The notes beneath the pieces are model-generated. The model searched no databases. It had not been told where the DNA came from and saw only the letters and a program-made list of their open reading frames with translations. 64,000 nucleotides of DNA from Taxillus chinensis (Eukaryota > Streptophyta > Magnoliopsida > Santalales > Loranthaceae), in assembly GCA_023512835.1 (NCBI GenBank), contig CM042092.1:5643293-5707292 (forward strand), given 5' to 3'. Below are positions 38,094 to 51,416 of the stretch, piece after piece. Each line of letters begins with the position of its first letter. Positions within the stretch are counted from its first letter, which is position 1. Made by a program: the position numbers and the translations under genes.

Positions 38094-40438
38094 ATGGTGG
38101 CGGCGGCGGCGGCTGTGCCGTACGCACTTTCCTCTTCCCTGCAAGCCACCCGCCATTTCTGCTGCAATCCACTCTCGCCGCCGTCTCTCCTAATCCTCCG
38201 CCGGAGCCGCGTAAAGCCCAACAAGTCAGGGAACCGTAACCCTAGCCCCGGTGGGGTGGTGACGACGACGAGGGCGTACATGGACGACACCAATTCGGTC
38301 TCCGGCTTCGCCAACCGAGTCATCGGCTCGCTCCCCATCGTCGGCCTCGTCGCTAGGATTTTCAGTGATGAAGGCGGCGTCGGCGGCGACCTCCTCGATT
38401 TCGCCGAGTTCCGCCGCCGCGTCGGCAAGCGCTGCAGCTTTAACGACTCCAGGGCTTTCGTTGAATTCCAGAAACGCCGTGGCAAGGTTATTAATTTTCG
38501 AGTTTTTTTTTTTTTTTGCCGTGTCGCATGACACGACTTATGACATCTACAATTTATGTTTATTTATTATATGCTTCTACAATTATGTCGAACGCAAAGG
38601 TCGTTTACTCATTTGTTTAATGATCATAAATTATGGTAAATGTATCTTTAAAAACAATTAATGATGCATTGTTTGTGAGTTAGATTAGTGTACAATTTCT
38701 CAATTCTTTATTGATACTTCAATATATTTCCAAATTAGTCTAACCGCATAGATGAAGGGAAGAAAAAAAGTATTGAAGGTTTTGTAGTGATCATAAATTT
38801 TCATATTATAATGTAATGTACAAGGATAGTGAGTGACTCATTATTTTTTTAAAAAAATCATTGATAAATTAGTATGAATAAAAAAACATTGCAATATTTT
38901 TTGGGGCTTTGTGGGAAGTAAATTCACAGCATTATTATGGAACTATGATTTTTTCAGATCCATGTTATTTGGCTGGGAAAAGAAACAACTACCTTGCCAT
39001 CTGTGGCTATGGCTTGGAGTGTAGAAAGTTGTTGTAGATGTTTGAGACAACAAAAAATTATAATTCCCACTGTTTTTTGGTTGAAACACTGCGTTAACTG
39101 AATTAAAAGTTGCATGTTGGCATGAACCATATAATTTTATGGGGTGAACATTTTGAATCTTTTACAAGCAATGTAACTTGTGCCTTGTGGCCATGTATCT
39201 CATTTGACGTTGTTTTTGTTTTTGTTTTTGGGTGGATGGGTTTGTGTTAGAGAGGGGATCCGATACATATGTTATTTTGTTGTTGGGTAGCTGCAATGGG
39301 TGCTGGTTTGCTAAAATCTGAGGAGATTTTGAAGGGGGTGGCCAGGCTGCGGGTCTCAAATGATGTTGAATTTGAAGAGCAGACTTTTATTGCTATGATG
39401 AATGAAGCCAAAGAGGTTCGCAATCTCTTTATTGTGATCTCCTTATTGCTAGCATGAAATTGTGTCATATAGTCGGTTTTATTTCTGCATTGTTCTTTTT
39501 ATTTAAGTGTTAGAACTTAAATGGGTTAAGGACTTTAGTCTTTAAACCTCTAAACTTTAGATCTTGATTGTAATGTGATAATTAATATAAGAATAATTTA
39601 TTATTTGAAATTCATGTCAAAATTATATATTTAATTTCACACCCTGAAAATTCCATTGGGAGCGTTACAACACTCGTGGTGGGAAGAGTGAGATCATCCT
39701 CAATTTTAGATTATAGTGTTAGACTGGCAGCAATAAATCACATTTAGATTTTATTGAGAGAAATAAAACCCAATGATCTCTCTAGATTCCTGCTGCCTGC
39801 TAGTGGATAAATGTGAGGTTTAGCACCAAATTCACGCACAACAGGAAAAAATTTGTAGTACATGGTACAGCTGATGTGCACAGATCATTGTCATGCACTT
39901 GGAATTTTAGGTGATAGGAGATTATCTTAGTTGAAGTGTTTATTCTAATGTATGGCTGTCCCGAAGATTCTTAGGTCATTGTTCTTCTGCTTTGCATTTC
40001 TGCTCAGTTTCTTTGAGAAAATTATTGGCAATTTTGATAATTTATATAAAAGGCATCAAGGATATCTTTTCTGGTGTTTGATTTTGTTTTTGGGTTTGAA
40101 ACTGACATGCCCACCAGAGACGGAGGAAGCTGAAGGTAGCCAACCCTTCCATCCCAATGGAGGTTCGGGCAGGGAAAGCTCTTGATGCCATTTACATCTG
40201 CTGCTTTGGGAAAGACCCAATAGAAGATGAAGATGAACCGTTGCTAAGCGTCATGCTTAGTGCTGTTTTTCCATCCGTTGGGCATCCAGAGATGAAAAAG
40301 ATCGTCCAAGTAAAGAGAAGGAAATTGGAAGACGGTAGCGATGAGAACATGATCATAGAACCAAAACCCTTGACAAAAGAGGCAATACAGCAGCAAATGA
40401 AAGACCTTCAATTTCTCAGACAAAATAGTGACAGTTGA
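38094..40438 (+). CDS. PSA3: PSA3-type photosystem I assembly factor, chloroplast, 292 aa
   Basis: Exons are 38094-38486, 39251-39415 and 40118-40438, joined by GT-AG introns with continuous frame. The N-terminus is Ala/Ser/Arg-rich (MVAAAAAVPYALSSSLQ...), a chloroplast transit peptide. The mature part contains VSGFANRVIGSLPIVGLVAR, FAEFRRRVGKRCSFNDSRAF, WVAAMGAGLLKSEEILKG and the C-terminal VEFEEQTFIAMMNEAKERRR, IPMEVRAGKALDAIYICCFG and EAIQQQMKDLQFLRQ segments. I match this from memory to Arabidopsis At3g55250 (PSA3/PDE329), a stroma-facing thylakoid protein that works with PYG7 in PSI biogenesis. No catalytic motif is visible, as expected for an assembly factor. Exon 1 is very GC-rich, exons 2 and 3 are not. 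Confidence 0.8.
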
Positions 40439-41101
40439 CAGTTGCTGTCTTGACTTGAAATTTTTTGAGTACCCATTTCTCTTACGGTGATGAGGAAATG
40501 AGAACGAGCTTTGTTTCTTTAGCTCACTGCATTTGGATCTTGTGATGTACATAGTAGTCAAAGGCCACCCCATTAATGAAATGTGCATGTGGAGAGTTAA
40601 TTATATCTAGACAAGCCTTGTTTCTTCAATGCATATATATTTATATGTTCAGCCGTGTAATCTGAGAATCAGTCCCAGTAATTTATTCAGGAAGAAATTA
40701 ATGGGAATCGAATATTGAAGGCGCATGAGAAAATCAAATTGCAAACAAGCATGCATCTCATAGCACAAGTAATTGATGTCCAGACATGACTCATATAACC
40801 CAAACAAGCTTCTTTTATCCATATCCAACCGTAATCACCAGCAGTATGATATTCCGACATGGTTGCACACCAGCCATCCTGTCGTGACTTCGAGGCAACA
40901 ATCAGATTTTCAGCTCATTGTAAAACTTCAAGATTTTTTTTTCTTAAATAAGAACTTTTATCCAGGGTATCGTGCACCCAAAGATGACCAGGAAACAACA
41001 TAAATAGCGCCTTTGTCAATCACAAAAACCACAATCCAGAATTTGCTTTGATTCAAATTTGTCCCCCACTGCAATGCTTGGAATGAGCACCACTTTGGAA
41101 G
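40439..41101. other. Convergent 3' flanks of PSA3 and the OB-fold gene
   Basis: Non-coding, AT-rich spacer between two convergent genes. It presumably carries both 3' UTRs. No transposon or gene is seen. Confidence 0.6.
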
Positions 41102-42682
41102 TCACTCTTCAACAACATTGACTAACTCATATTCCACCAGTGACAGGTTGTTATCATCTTTAACAGTGAAAGGGGCTGGTTCAGTCAACTCAACACGACC
41201 CCATTTGTCCACAGCAAGCCTCATTGAGCCCTTGAACATGTCAATCTTTGCATTGCGCAGGATTACGGTAGCATCAGTCTTCATCAAGTCCACTGTAAAC
41301 ATGCGGTGTTAACAGGTAAACAGCATTAATTCTTTGAAAGAACAGCTATGTAAATATTTCTCAACTCCATTTTTATTTTTTGAAGGAACAGCTATGTAAG
41401 CACGCATTGTGTCTAGTAATTATTAATTTTTGTGAGACTCCAACGAATTTTTGGTAGGCCATAAAATGCCAAACACTAGACATTCCAAATTCCAAAATTA
41501 ATAAATATGGCATTCACAGATGCTACATTATAAACGCTTAGTTATGGACGATAGAAGGCAATGCTTATCCAAAACCAGCAAAACTACACAAATAATGAAC
41601 GCAACTAACTTGGAGGTCCTAGGAAATCAATTTTGGTGGTATGGAAACGACGTAACAATTAATAAATAGAGCCTAGTGCGTTGAACTAAATTTCCATCAG
41701 CGTAAAAAAAAAAGGTACGCAAATGTGTGCATTCAGGGTAATCTGGACCCTGTGGCTGATTACTAACATACAGTTTCATTTAAACATAACCACTTTGGAG
41801 AAAGAAAAAGAGAAGTAAACTATATAGATTACAAAGAGTTCACCGAAAAAGCCATCAGGTAATCATTCTCAAGGTTAAAAGCGCCCTCAAACTGGGTAAA
41901 ATTAAAGCATAACTGTATGCATACACACCTATGAGGGTATCAGGGAACAGCTTGCAGAACAAAACACACACAAGGGTTACTTCCTTTGAATAAGTGATGT
42001 GTAATTTGTATTATTAACTACATGAACTTACACAGCAGCCACACAATATTCCACATATAACATATTGTGAATATCCTGTTGCTTATATAGGCCTCAAAAC
42101 TATGCAAAATATTCCATAGATTAAGTTTAAAAGCTTATTAGAGTTCTTGTTGTCTAACATGCATATTGGACTTTGTGAGCGTTTCAATTCACAGATATAA
42201 TTATATATCTACAAAATAGCAAACAGTATATAGGTGCAAACATATAGGTGTATAACTAATATGAATACACAATTACTAATATTTTCACTTATCTTCCGTT
42301 GCTGCTTTCTTCAAAGCATGGGGCTTCTTTTTATTTTATCATGTATTTCTAATGAAAGGATCTCCCTTCTATATATGGCCATATATCATAACAAATGTGT
42401 TGACTGCAGAGTGTGGGTGAGTTAGAGAATAGAGAGACCAAACAACGTGAAAAAAACACCTTGTTCATTCCTGGCTGTAAACACAATCATTCCTGTCTCA
42501 TCTCCAACCAAACATTCAGCAAGTCGCATCTGACGTACTTGTGGGCCATCAGCTCGGCCCTTCTGCATTACTGTCTTTGAATTAACAACTTTGACTGTGA
42601 GAGTATGTCCACTGGTGCCTGGCCGCAGCTGGTCAACCTTGATAAACACTGGTTTTCTCATTGCTGGTTTTGCTTCAGCCAT
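41102..42682 (-). CDS. OB-fold nucleic-acid-binding protein, At4g28440-like, 137 aa
   Basis: Two exons on the minus strand, 42682-42460 and 41292-41102, are joined across a 1,167-nt GT-AG intron with phase 1. The protein opens MAEAKPAMRKPVFIKVDQLR and contains GTSGHTLTVKVVNSKTV, RLAECLVGDETGMIVFTARN, TVILRNAKIDMFKGSMRLAV and NLSLVEYELVNVVEE. This is the complete small single OB-fold family of plants typified by At4g28440, related to eukaryotic SOSS-B/NABP single-stranded DNA-binding proteins and archaeal RPA-like proteins. It has no targeting signal, so cytosolic or nuclear location is inferred. Its exact role in plants is not established. Confidence 0.93.
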
Positions 42683-43810
42683 CGTTCTGAATCATTGCAT
42701 ATGGAAACAGGCAACATATCAATTTTAAAAGTTAAATAAAACAATAATTTTCACATTATCTCAGCTAGTTCTCACACTCTTCACTCTCAGCTTTCCAGGC
42801 AAATTGTTAATGATAGAGGGCCCATTACGATCAAAAAAAGAAAAATTGAAGCACAGAATAACGAAACATGTAGGACATCAATAATAGCAACAATCTAAAT
42901 TCTTACTATCACAAACACAACTTTAGTTCCATGCTCAACGTTGTAGTTTATAATAACTCATAAATATTAGTTTTTTACAATTTCCTGGAAAAGCAGAAAA
43001 TGTAGGACTAGATAGAATATTCGTACTTTCCTACATTAAATAATCTGATAATAAACTTTAAAAAAAAACTAAACTAAACTAAACCTCGATCGATGAAAAT
43101 CATGGCTGGCATTCAACACTTTAGACAAACACAACGTAAGGGCAAATAAAACAGTTGCATATCATAGAAACAACCTATGAACCCAATGTGAATAAAATTA
43201 AAAATATAAAATTATAATCTAACTAAAATCATTCAGATCCGTAATGATCCGCGTCAATTCCCGAGTCCCAACACCAATTTTAAGTACACAATTCATATCC
43301 TCAAAAATTTAAGAAGAAGAAATCTACAAACAGGCAATGCGAGGGTAGATCAGCAAGGGAAATTAAGTATTTTCGGGACAGTTTACAAAAAAAAAAAAAA
43401 AACAGAAACAAACCCTAAATCACCAGATCATCCGTCGTATGATCAGAAACAACAATACGAACAAAAAAATAAAATTGAACATCAGCATTTATTGGTACGA
43501 GGAAAAAAGGGTCGTTACTTTCTTGGGTGCGAGAAGAGAAGAGGAGATCGCAGGGAGAGGGAGCGATTCGGGGAAGAGAACAAAATGTGAGGCTCGCAGG
43601 GCGAGAGACGAGGGCTTTGTTTTTCTGGGTCGCGGGTGGTGGGGGGTGGGGTACGAGGAAATCGGTTTCTGAGCAAAAATGTTGGGGCGTTTCGGGCCGT
43701 TGATCTGCCCCATTCTCCGTTTTTGACTCGGTAAGTGGGGTGGGTGGCGTAGACACGTACACGTATGACGTATGACGTATGTGTAGCGAGTAGCGATCCA
43801 ATATCCATTT
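42683..43810. promoter_or_regulatory. Upstream region of the OB-fold gene
   Basis: This contains the 5' flank, probably with a leader intron, since 43500-43800 is GC-richer and resembles a promoter and leader while 42700-43400 is AT-rich. On the minus strand a word CAACGGCCCGAAAC lies near 43690. Overlapping open frames on both strands here have no domains and are not credible genes. Confidence 0.4.
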
Positions 43811-45149
43811 TTGCGATTTAAAAATGAATAGTTATTAAAAAATACCGATAAAATAGCAATGCCTCATCTTCAACCAACAAAATAATAATAATAATAATAA
43901 TAATAAAAGCACCAATGCTTTATCTTATCAAAAAACAAATAAAAGCCCCAATACTTTATCCCGTAAATAATTTTTTAAAAAACAGAAGCGTTGTCATGCG
44001 CACATTGGTATGCACCTACAAGTAATGTATAGTTATGGAATGTTCCGCCTCTACGTAAAAGTGGAAATGTGATTGATTATCCAACGTTACAAACACCTAA
44101 TAAAAATATTTTTTATCACCTAGGGGCATGTCATGGTTATCGATGATCCTTCGGTTTATACATTTCAGGATATACGCTATAGAGTTATAATTATATTTAA
44201 TTAATAATATAATTTATTGGCTATAGAGTTATAATTATATTTAATTAATAATATAATTTATTGTGTAATAATATTTGTGAGAAATATTAACTTAGATGAT
44301 GCTAATTACAGTTATAGATAATATTTTATAGATATGTATTATACAATTTGTATTAAGCCCCTTCAATCTTCTTGAATTTTTTGATCCGTCCCTATTTAAA
44401 TTTAACCAAATTTAGATACTATAATTTTTCTCATAGTCCGGTTTTAATCATGTAGTTTATGCATGTCTATATTTGATGACTTGTCTTAAAAAGTTTGATA
44501 TTATGTGGGGAGTGAGGAAGATGCTCAGGCTGGATCTAGTCATGAAGAAGTTGTGATGATATATTAACAAATCTATCTTCTGAAATAGTATCTTACATAA
44601 TGGCAATACAGGGCTTATGAATACTTGATTGTAATTTTCTCTTATGTTTTGTACCTAACTATCTATGTGTTTCATGATCTTATATGATTTGTATTAATCT
44701 TTCAATGTTAATGGATTTATTTGAATAAATTTATTTATTGTTGCCTGTGTTTAGGTCTTTGTGTATGTTTTTGTTTGATTTTGTAGTTATTTAAATGAAC
44801 ATGTATTCTATTGTTTCATATCTTCATTTGTTACTTGTGTTTATTGATATTGTCCCACAATCTTTTTCCATAAACATCCACATTTTAGAAAGGAGGAGAG
44901 GGGTGTGTATGGGGGTTATGTACGTACACAAGAGCTTGAGTGATAATTAATGGAAATTATTTGAATATTATAATAATGTTAATACTTAATTATAGTGAAA
45001 ATGAATTTTTAAAAATTTAATTTGAAAAACAAATACAAAATTTAAATGCATGAATCAATTATTATAATTCAACAAAGAAAGTAAAGAAGAAACCAACATA
45101 AAAAAGCGTAAAACTATAACCCTATTTTTTTCCCTTCAAATATAAAGTC
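43811..45149. repeat. AT-rich intergenic region with local duplications
   Basis: It contains an (ATA)n tract (about 43881-43905) and an almost exact head-to-tail duplication of about 47 bp (44172-44218 and 44219-44264, word gctatagagttataatt). No gene is seen. Confidence 0.6.
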
Positions 45150-45570
45150 ACAATCAATCTTTGATCATCCTTGATGCCTCTTATATGCAATTACTATTTA
45201 GGCTTCTTTGTTACTCAAATCCTCAAGGAATATAGGATTGTGACATCCTTTTATCAAAGAACAATAACACCAACACCGCCAAGAATGACTACTCTCTCTA
45301 TTGACTATCTACAATTTCACATACTCATTAACCTAGGTGATGCATATATTTATAAGCATTAGGTTGCCTCATGTGCTATTACACATATGGACATTCAATT
45401 AAATAATAATAATAATATGAAAAAATATAATTATTTTAATTTTTTAAATAATAGTATTATTATGTATGTTAGAATTAATTAAATAAATATTTAAAATTAT
45501 TTATTTATTAAATAAATAAATAAAATTATTCATTTAATCAATAACTTCTTGTGTTGGGACCTACAACCTT
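45150..45570 (-). mobile_element. Inverted copy of the LTR-like repeat at 13.9-14.1 kb
   Basis: Read on the minus strand, this has the (ATTT)n-rich tract, then GTGTAATAGCACATGAGG, then TATAAATATATGCAT, in the same order as 13860-14100 on the plus strand. It contains no coding domain. The shared TATA-like box suggests an LTR or other promoter-bearing repeat. Confidence 0.5.
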
Positions 45571-45584
45571 TTTTAGAAATAGAA

Positions 45585-46020
45585 AAAAAAACATTAGATG
45601 AAGACATTTATTGGAAGAATTGAGTCTTAAATTAACATAAATTTGTGTTGTTCTATGATAATTATACTGCAATTTATTTGAGCAAAAACCTACCTTTTCA
45701 CTCTAATTATAACTTAAAACACATTGATATTCAATATTGGATCGTTGAAAATATCGAAAAGAAAGTGCTTAACATTAGATGAAGACATTTATTGGAAGAA
45801 TTGAGTCTTAAATTAACATAAATATTGCTGTTGAAATCAAATCTTGATAAAAATTATACTTATGACATTTTTGTATTTGAGTCAAATTAACCTAAATTTC
45901 TTGTTCTCATACTGCAATTTATTTGAGTAAAAACCTACATCTTCACTCCAAGGCCAAACACATTGATATTCAATATTTGATCGTTGATAATATCGAAAAG
46001 AAAGTGCTTAATATAGAATA
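45585..46020. repeat. Local tandem duplication (~185-240 bp)
   Basis: The word ACATTAGATGAAGACATTTA occurs at about 45591 and 45774, and ACACATTGATATTCAATATT at about 45720 and 45958, each followed by a near-identical GATCGTTGA-AATATCGAAAAGAAAGTGCTT stretch in two parts. Two head-to-tail copies are present, the second with an internal insertion. Confidence 0.8.
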
Positions 46021-47140
46021 GGTTCATACTAATGACAACTCCGAGTCTCCGACACGACAAGTCGTTAGTAAAAAGTAAGTTTTAATTTTACATATTTGAT
46101 CTAACACCCTAATTAGATCGTGCATGTGAGAATGTTGGGCAGCCACCGACCGAAGTGGGCTGCTCCGACGTGGATTGTATGAGGCAGCACGTGGAGACTT
46201 GAACTGGACTTCTCTTATAAGGATATTTCTGTCTTTTCCCCTCATAACTCTTTTCTATGTTAATATATGTAAAATACATGTGTGCATCCGCTTTATTGGC
46301 ACCGATTTTGTGTGCAATTCTCTGGGAAAATTTCCAACAATTAAAGGAAGAGTGATAAAGCCAATTGTAGTCTTGCACATCTGTATTATTATTATTATTA
46401 TTATTTTTTTTTTTAATTTTTTGGAATGCCCACCATAGTTTTAATATTTGTTATTATTATATTATTATTATTATTATAAATATTTCACCCACATAACTTT
46501 AGTTTTATCGAACCCTACTTTTTAATAGTTGACTAATTTTTATCATTCAGATTTCAGAGGGTATTATGTTTTGAGAAATATGTTTCATAGAAATTGCTTT
46601 GGATTGATCTTCGTTGGTGTGGCGATTTATTATAAACCCACAAATGCCATTTTTGGATCTTTGTGCGAGTGTAATTTGTGAAATTTCTCGAGTATTTAGA
46701 ATTTAATAATATTGTTTTGGAAAACATGCTCTAATATCTTCTCATTTAAATCTTTGTTTATATGAAATCACTTAAATTATAATTATGTTAAAATATTAGA
46801 AAATTAAAACATGATAGCCTATAGTGAAACACCCTCAGAACATGATATGTTACAATAATAATTATTAAACAAGATTTAGGTCATTTCACATATTATTTTA
46901 ATATTTGTAATTTTATTTTTTTTTTTTATTTTAAAAAAAAAAATGTTATTAAAAAAAAAGATAATTTATTATTTTAATACAAATAAAGTTGAAAAAAAAA
47001 GGGGGGGGGGGGGAAATTATATATCTTTGGGCTTACCTAATATAAAGATAACGTAGCTATGTCTAAAATTTTAAACAAGTTTTAGGTCATTTCTTGTAAT
47101 GTTATTATTTTATTTCTTTGGGCTTACCTGTATGAACTAG
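46021..47140. other. Intergenic AT-rich spacer
   Basis: ATT microsatellites (about 46384-46410 and 46450-46480), A/T homopolymers and a G run (about 47001-47012) are present. No gene is seen. Confidence 0.55.
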
Positions 47141-47902
47141 CTAGTCTTGCATACGCCGCAAATTGGTACGCTGGTTGTTACTTCACCCTGTGACGGTACG
47201 GTAGCAGATTTGATTTAGTATTTTCTATAAAATATTTTATCTATGGAATCCTTCTTTCAGATACTAGTACATGAAAATTTTCAATTGCGTTTTTTATTTT
47301 TGCCGTGTGCGTTTTTTTGCATATATATATATATATATATACATATATATGTAGTGAAAATTTTCTATGTTGATAGTGATTTTTTTGTTTTGTAATTTTC
47401 ATATAAAATTTTGAATTATTTATTTGAATTTTCTTTTGAATTACATGCTCTGTGGATTGGGCTTGAATTCGAAGCTGTTTCTAGGGACCGAGTCATGGAT
47501 CGGTTGTCTATAATATATAGTTTATTATTGCTTTATGGGAGGAGCCATTTGTCTGGCCCTCATTTTCTACATTAATCTCATGATTCTCATCCACAGATGA
47601 TAATAAGACGGTATATTATTCCTTCTTTTAGAGTATGACTTCCATCCATGAAGATTGAACTTTTGCTTGCCTTTCGCTGTTGGCCCATAGTTTTTATTTT
47701 TTTATTTTTTTATTTTGCATTTAAACAGAAATGAAAGGCCATGAGGTAACCATACAATAAACATGAGAAATCATTCCAAGCACCGGAAGGCAAACGTTGC
47801 AGGGCTGTAGACATTATTTCTGAAGCATATATAAATCTTGCTGCTGGCCATCATGCATCTACTGGCAGTAGCCCAACTCACTCAAACTGCAACAATTAAC
47901 CA

Positions 47903-49747
47903 TCACTGGTACTGACTGGCCAGTTTACCCTCCTTCACAATGTAATTTTGTGCAGGGAAGTCTTCACCCTTGAAGTACCTGTCCAGCATGTCCTTCACTC
48001 CCGCTGCATATCGCAACTACACCGTGCATGTATGCACGCACGTGTAAATGTCCATATAGTTTTTAAGAAAAAAATGGGAGGTGAAGATGCATGTTGATGG
48101 AAAGTAGATTATAAATACCTGTGCATCAATGGTGGTGCCAGAAATATGAGGAGTCATAGCCTGGTTTGGCATGTATCTCCAGGGATGGTCCTTGGGCGCT
48201 GGCTGCGGAAACCAAACATCTCCACTGTAACCTGCAGTCGAAAATTTCATAAAAACCCACATGCACAGTGAGCCTAGGAATTGTTTGATCCAATTGTTCG
48301 AGGTGAAACATGCAACTCCCATCTGCCTCATGTATTTCTACCATCTATGGAATTTAAAGGGTTAGAGTTACCTCCTATCTGTCCACTGGAGCACGCATCA
48401 GCAACAGCTTGTGCATCCATTATTGCTCCTCTAGCATTATTAACAATTAACACTCCTTTCTTCATCTTTGCAATCAATTCCTTGTTAAACATCCCTCTGA
48501 ACAAATGGCATACATTCCATACGTCAGTGAGCGAGTCCAATATAAAAAGGCAACTTATCAACTTATAACAAAGTTCCAAGAATGAACTCCTTACTTTGTT
48601 TTCTCAGTAAGGGGCGTGTTGACTACAAGTATGTCACATTTGGGAAGCATCGCATCAAGGTCCTCCTCAAATTTAGCTCCTGTCTGATTCTCCAACTCCG
48701 AGTCCATCCGGATTCGGTCATGATAAAGAAGATTACAGTTAAAAGGTTTCAGCCTCTGGAGCAAAAGTTTCCCTATGCGTCCAGCACCTACGGTCCCCAC
48801 GGTCTTCCCTTCAAGATCATAAGCACGGTAGGCAACACCAGCAACATTCCAGTCCCCACTAACAACCTGATGGTATCCAGGCAAGAAATTCCGGACAAGA
48901 ATAAGGATTCTCATGAGCTCATCTTCGGCAACAGAGACCACGTTACTTCCAGTGACTTCTGCAACTGTCAATCCAGCAGCAGCTGCAGCCTGAAGATCAA
49001 TATGATCGGAGCCTATTCCAGCTGTGAGAAGCAGTTGTAAGTTTTTGGCCTTCTTGATTCTTTCAGCGGTGACATAGGCTGGGTGAAAGGGGGTTGATAT
49101 GAGGACATTGAGATCAGGGATATGCTTTTCGAGTTCTGCAATGAGGTGAAGTTAGCAGCAGGTCATCAACATTGTTTTCCATTGAGAGATTTGCTGTGGC
49201 GACTCACTATATATATATATATATATATATTCATAAAAATGAAGCTAACTAGCTAGATATATTTCAGTCTTAAATAATACTAACCACAATCTGGTCCTTC
49301 TTTGTCATCAGTGACAATGTACTGGTGGCCTTTTGATTCTAGCCAACCGCGTATGCCCAGGCTTCCCTCCACGCAACCCACAAAGTCAGGATTCATTGAC
49401 GCATATTCCTGGGCCTTATAGAACACCCCAACAATCTTTTTGCTACCGTTAGAAGGCTGTATCATGAGAGAAAACACGAGGCCAAAAGCCATAATATGAG
49501 ACTAGCTAGAAAAGTGGATCATATATATCCATGGATATCTATTCCAAGATTGATTTAACATATGATGAATACATAGGGATACACACACACACACATATAT
49601 ATACCAAAAGTTACTAACTATGGCAGGCACAAACAAAATCGACTGCTAAATATATACGACTCTTACATGGAGTTCTGTGGTGAGAGCAGCCGGGGAAGTG
49701 GGAGACAAAGCTCCGATCGCAGACCTTTCACCGCGTTTCAACGCCAT
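47903..49747 (-). CDS. FDH: NAD-dependent formate dehydrogenase, mitochondrial, copy 1, 381 aa
   Basis: The enzyme oxidises formate to CO2 with NAD+ in the mitochondrial matrix. Exons on the minus strand are 49747-49667, 49456-49285, 49135-48595, 48496-48372, 48231-48119 and 48016-47903, all GT-AG and frame-consistent. A short basic N-terminus ([19 protein letters not shown]) is the presequence. Mature landmarks are [30 protein letters not shown] (substrate Asn), the Rossmann motif [11 protein letters not shown], the NNARGAIMD segment (catalytic Arg), and [13 protein letters not shown] (catalytic His). It ends [11 protein letters not shown], the typical plant FDH tail. Length equals the family's usual ~380 aa. 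No lesion is seen. A near-identical paralog lies 6.5 kb to the right in the same orientation. Confidence 0.96.
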
Positions 49748-50192
49748 TTTTTCAATTCCCTGGGAAAAGAAAAACAGATTTTCTGGGGAAACAAACAGGT
49801 GAGATCAGACACGACGAGGAAACAGAAGTGAGTGATGGTTGCGAGTACAGCGCTTGCTTCCCCGGATTTATTTATTTATTTATATAGGCCATATCAGTAT
49901 GACAAAAAAAAAACAATTGATTCGGTATGTGCGGGAGTTTCTAGACTCCATGATGGCCGATCTACGACCGTCCGATATAGTGAGTTGATTCCTAGGAGGG
50001 ACGATGGACGGCGATCGAGGCGGGAAAAAATCGTTGGGCTGGGGCAGGGCGGACTGGACAGGTGGGGTGGGGGATGCGGGCGCGGCATTATCCCTCGAGG
50101 GAGGTGACGTGGCGAATTCTCTCTGAGTGTCTCTCTCTCTCTCTCTAGTATTTCGAACTTCGTAGACAAGACAGATAGATGATATACGCATT
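49748..50192. promoter_or_regulatory. FDH copy 1 upstream region
   Basis: 5' flank of FDH copy 1, with a TATATAGGCC/ATTTATTTATTTATATA stretch about 135-150 bases upstream of the start codon on the plus-strand map (about 49867-49888), which reads as a TATA-rich core promoter on the minus strand. The equivalent position in copy 2 (about 57130-57150) keeps a TATTTATATA core, supporting its function. Confidence 0.5.
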
Positions 50193-50726
50193 AATTATTA
50201 ATGACTCTACGTTTGCACGAAAGGTCCTGAAATGAAAGGGGACGGTATAATACGAGCCCCTTTTCCGTATCTCTCTTGTTAACACTTGCTGTCACTATAT
50301 TATTGGTTTAAATCAAATTATGAATGACATTTGACTAAAATGTGTTACTTTAGATATTGTTAAATTTTATAAATAAATTGTTAAATTTTAATTATGTGTA
50401 TTTTATATATTGATTATTGTATATTTATTTGTTGAGTATTGTCCTTATATCATATTTGTTATCTTTTCTCCGGTTTGAGTATATTTATATTTAGAACATT
50501 AATATTAATTAACTTTATCAAAGTCAATATCAAATGCATAAATTAATGAATATTGTAAAAAAAATGACTGCATTGGTTAGTCAAAGTCTAATATGTCTAA
50601 CTATGAGTTACGGTAAATTTAAGTCACATTCGCCCTCGCCAACAACGCCCTTTCAAGCTCTGACGTTCTCAATCCCTAGTCTTGGTTGATGGTTTTAGTT
50701 GGGAGATTAGATCTAGCACGCGTGAT

Positions 50727-51408
50727 TAGGGATGGATCCAGAAATTTTATTCAGGGTGGGCAGATTCAGAAATTCTATCTAGAAGAGCAACTCATGTATT
50801 TAAATTTTAAATTTAATATATATATATAAAATAAAAAAAAAATAAAAAATAAAAATTTATTGTTCATGTAAACAAAAAGTAACAAATAAAAGGTTTATCA
50901 TAATCTTTTACGATCAATTTCTATGTATTTTCATATTTTAAAACGTTGGATGATAACTTCATTATCAATGTTATAAAAAAATTATTTTTTTCTATATAGA
51001 CAATTAAGTTATCATTCACTTATTCGACTATGCAATTAATTCTTCACAATGTTTGTAGCAAAGAATGCTTTTTTCACAGTGACAATCACAATTAATAAAA
51101 TTAATATCAAAGTCAAAGTAAACTAATGAATATATTGTATTTTTGTTAGTCTCAATCATTTTCTGAACAAAATCATAAATATTATTTTCAAGTCTTGAAA
51201 ACTTAATGTTTTGGCCAATGTAAATAAATTTTATTTGGGCAAAAAATTCGTAGACTTTTTAATTATACATTAATTACTAATACTATTATACTAATAATTT
51301 GTCTACCTTCATCACACGCTAATAAAATATGCATATATAATTTTCCTTATACCAATAAGTTGAGGGTGGGCAAATGCCCACCATGGTCACATGCTGGATC
51401 CGCCCATG
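50727..51408. mobile_element. hAT-like non-autonomous element 3 (682 bp)
   Basis: The ends read TAGGGATGGATCCAGA and GCTGGATCCGCCCATG in inverted orientation. They are flanked by CGCGTGAT and CGCTTGAT, an 8-bp duplication with one mismatch. The interior is AT-rich with no transposase. The termini share TAGGGATGG with the elements at 35-36 kb, but the interior is unrelated. Confidence 0.75.
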
Positions 51409-51416
51409 CGCTTGAT

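Larger units (their letters stand above)
47150..50640. repeat. Segmental tandem duplication, unit 1 (FDH copy 1)
   Basis: Similarity to 53925-57680 covers the 3' flank (GCCGCAAATTGGTAC near 47155 and 53930), all six FDH exons, introns and the promoter region, ending after TAGTCAAAGTCTAATATGTC (50578 and 57629). Relative to unit 2 this unit has extra sequence at about 50200-50555 and lacks about 365 bp in FDH intron 3. Confidence 0.85.

Noticed and set aside
38226..38534. Minus-strand frames opposite PSA3 exon 1
   Set aside because: Shadows of a GC-rich coding exon; the sense frame alone joins to exons 2 and 3.
48582..49040. 152-codon plus-strand frame opposite FDH exon 3 (and its twin at 55460-55822)
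   Set aside because: It is the antisense shadow of a conserved FDH exon; its conservation in both copies is explained by the sense gene.
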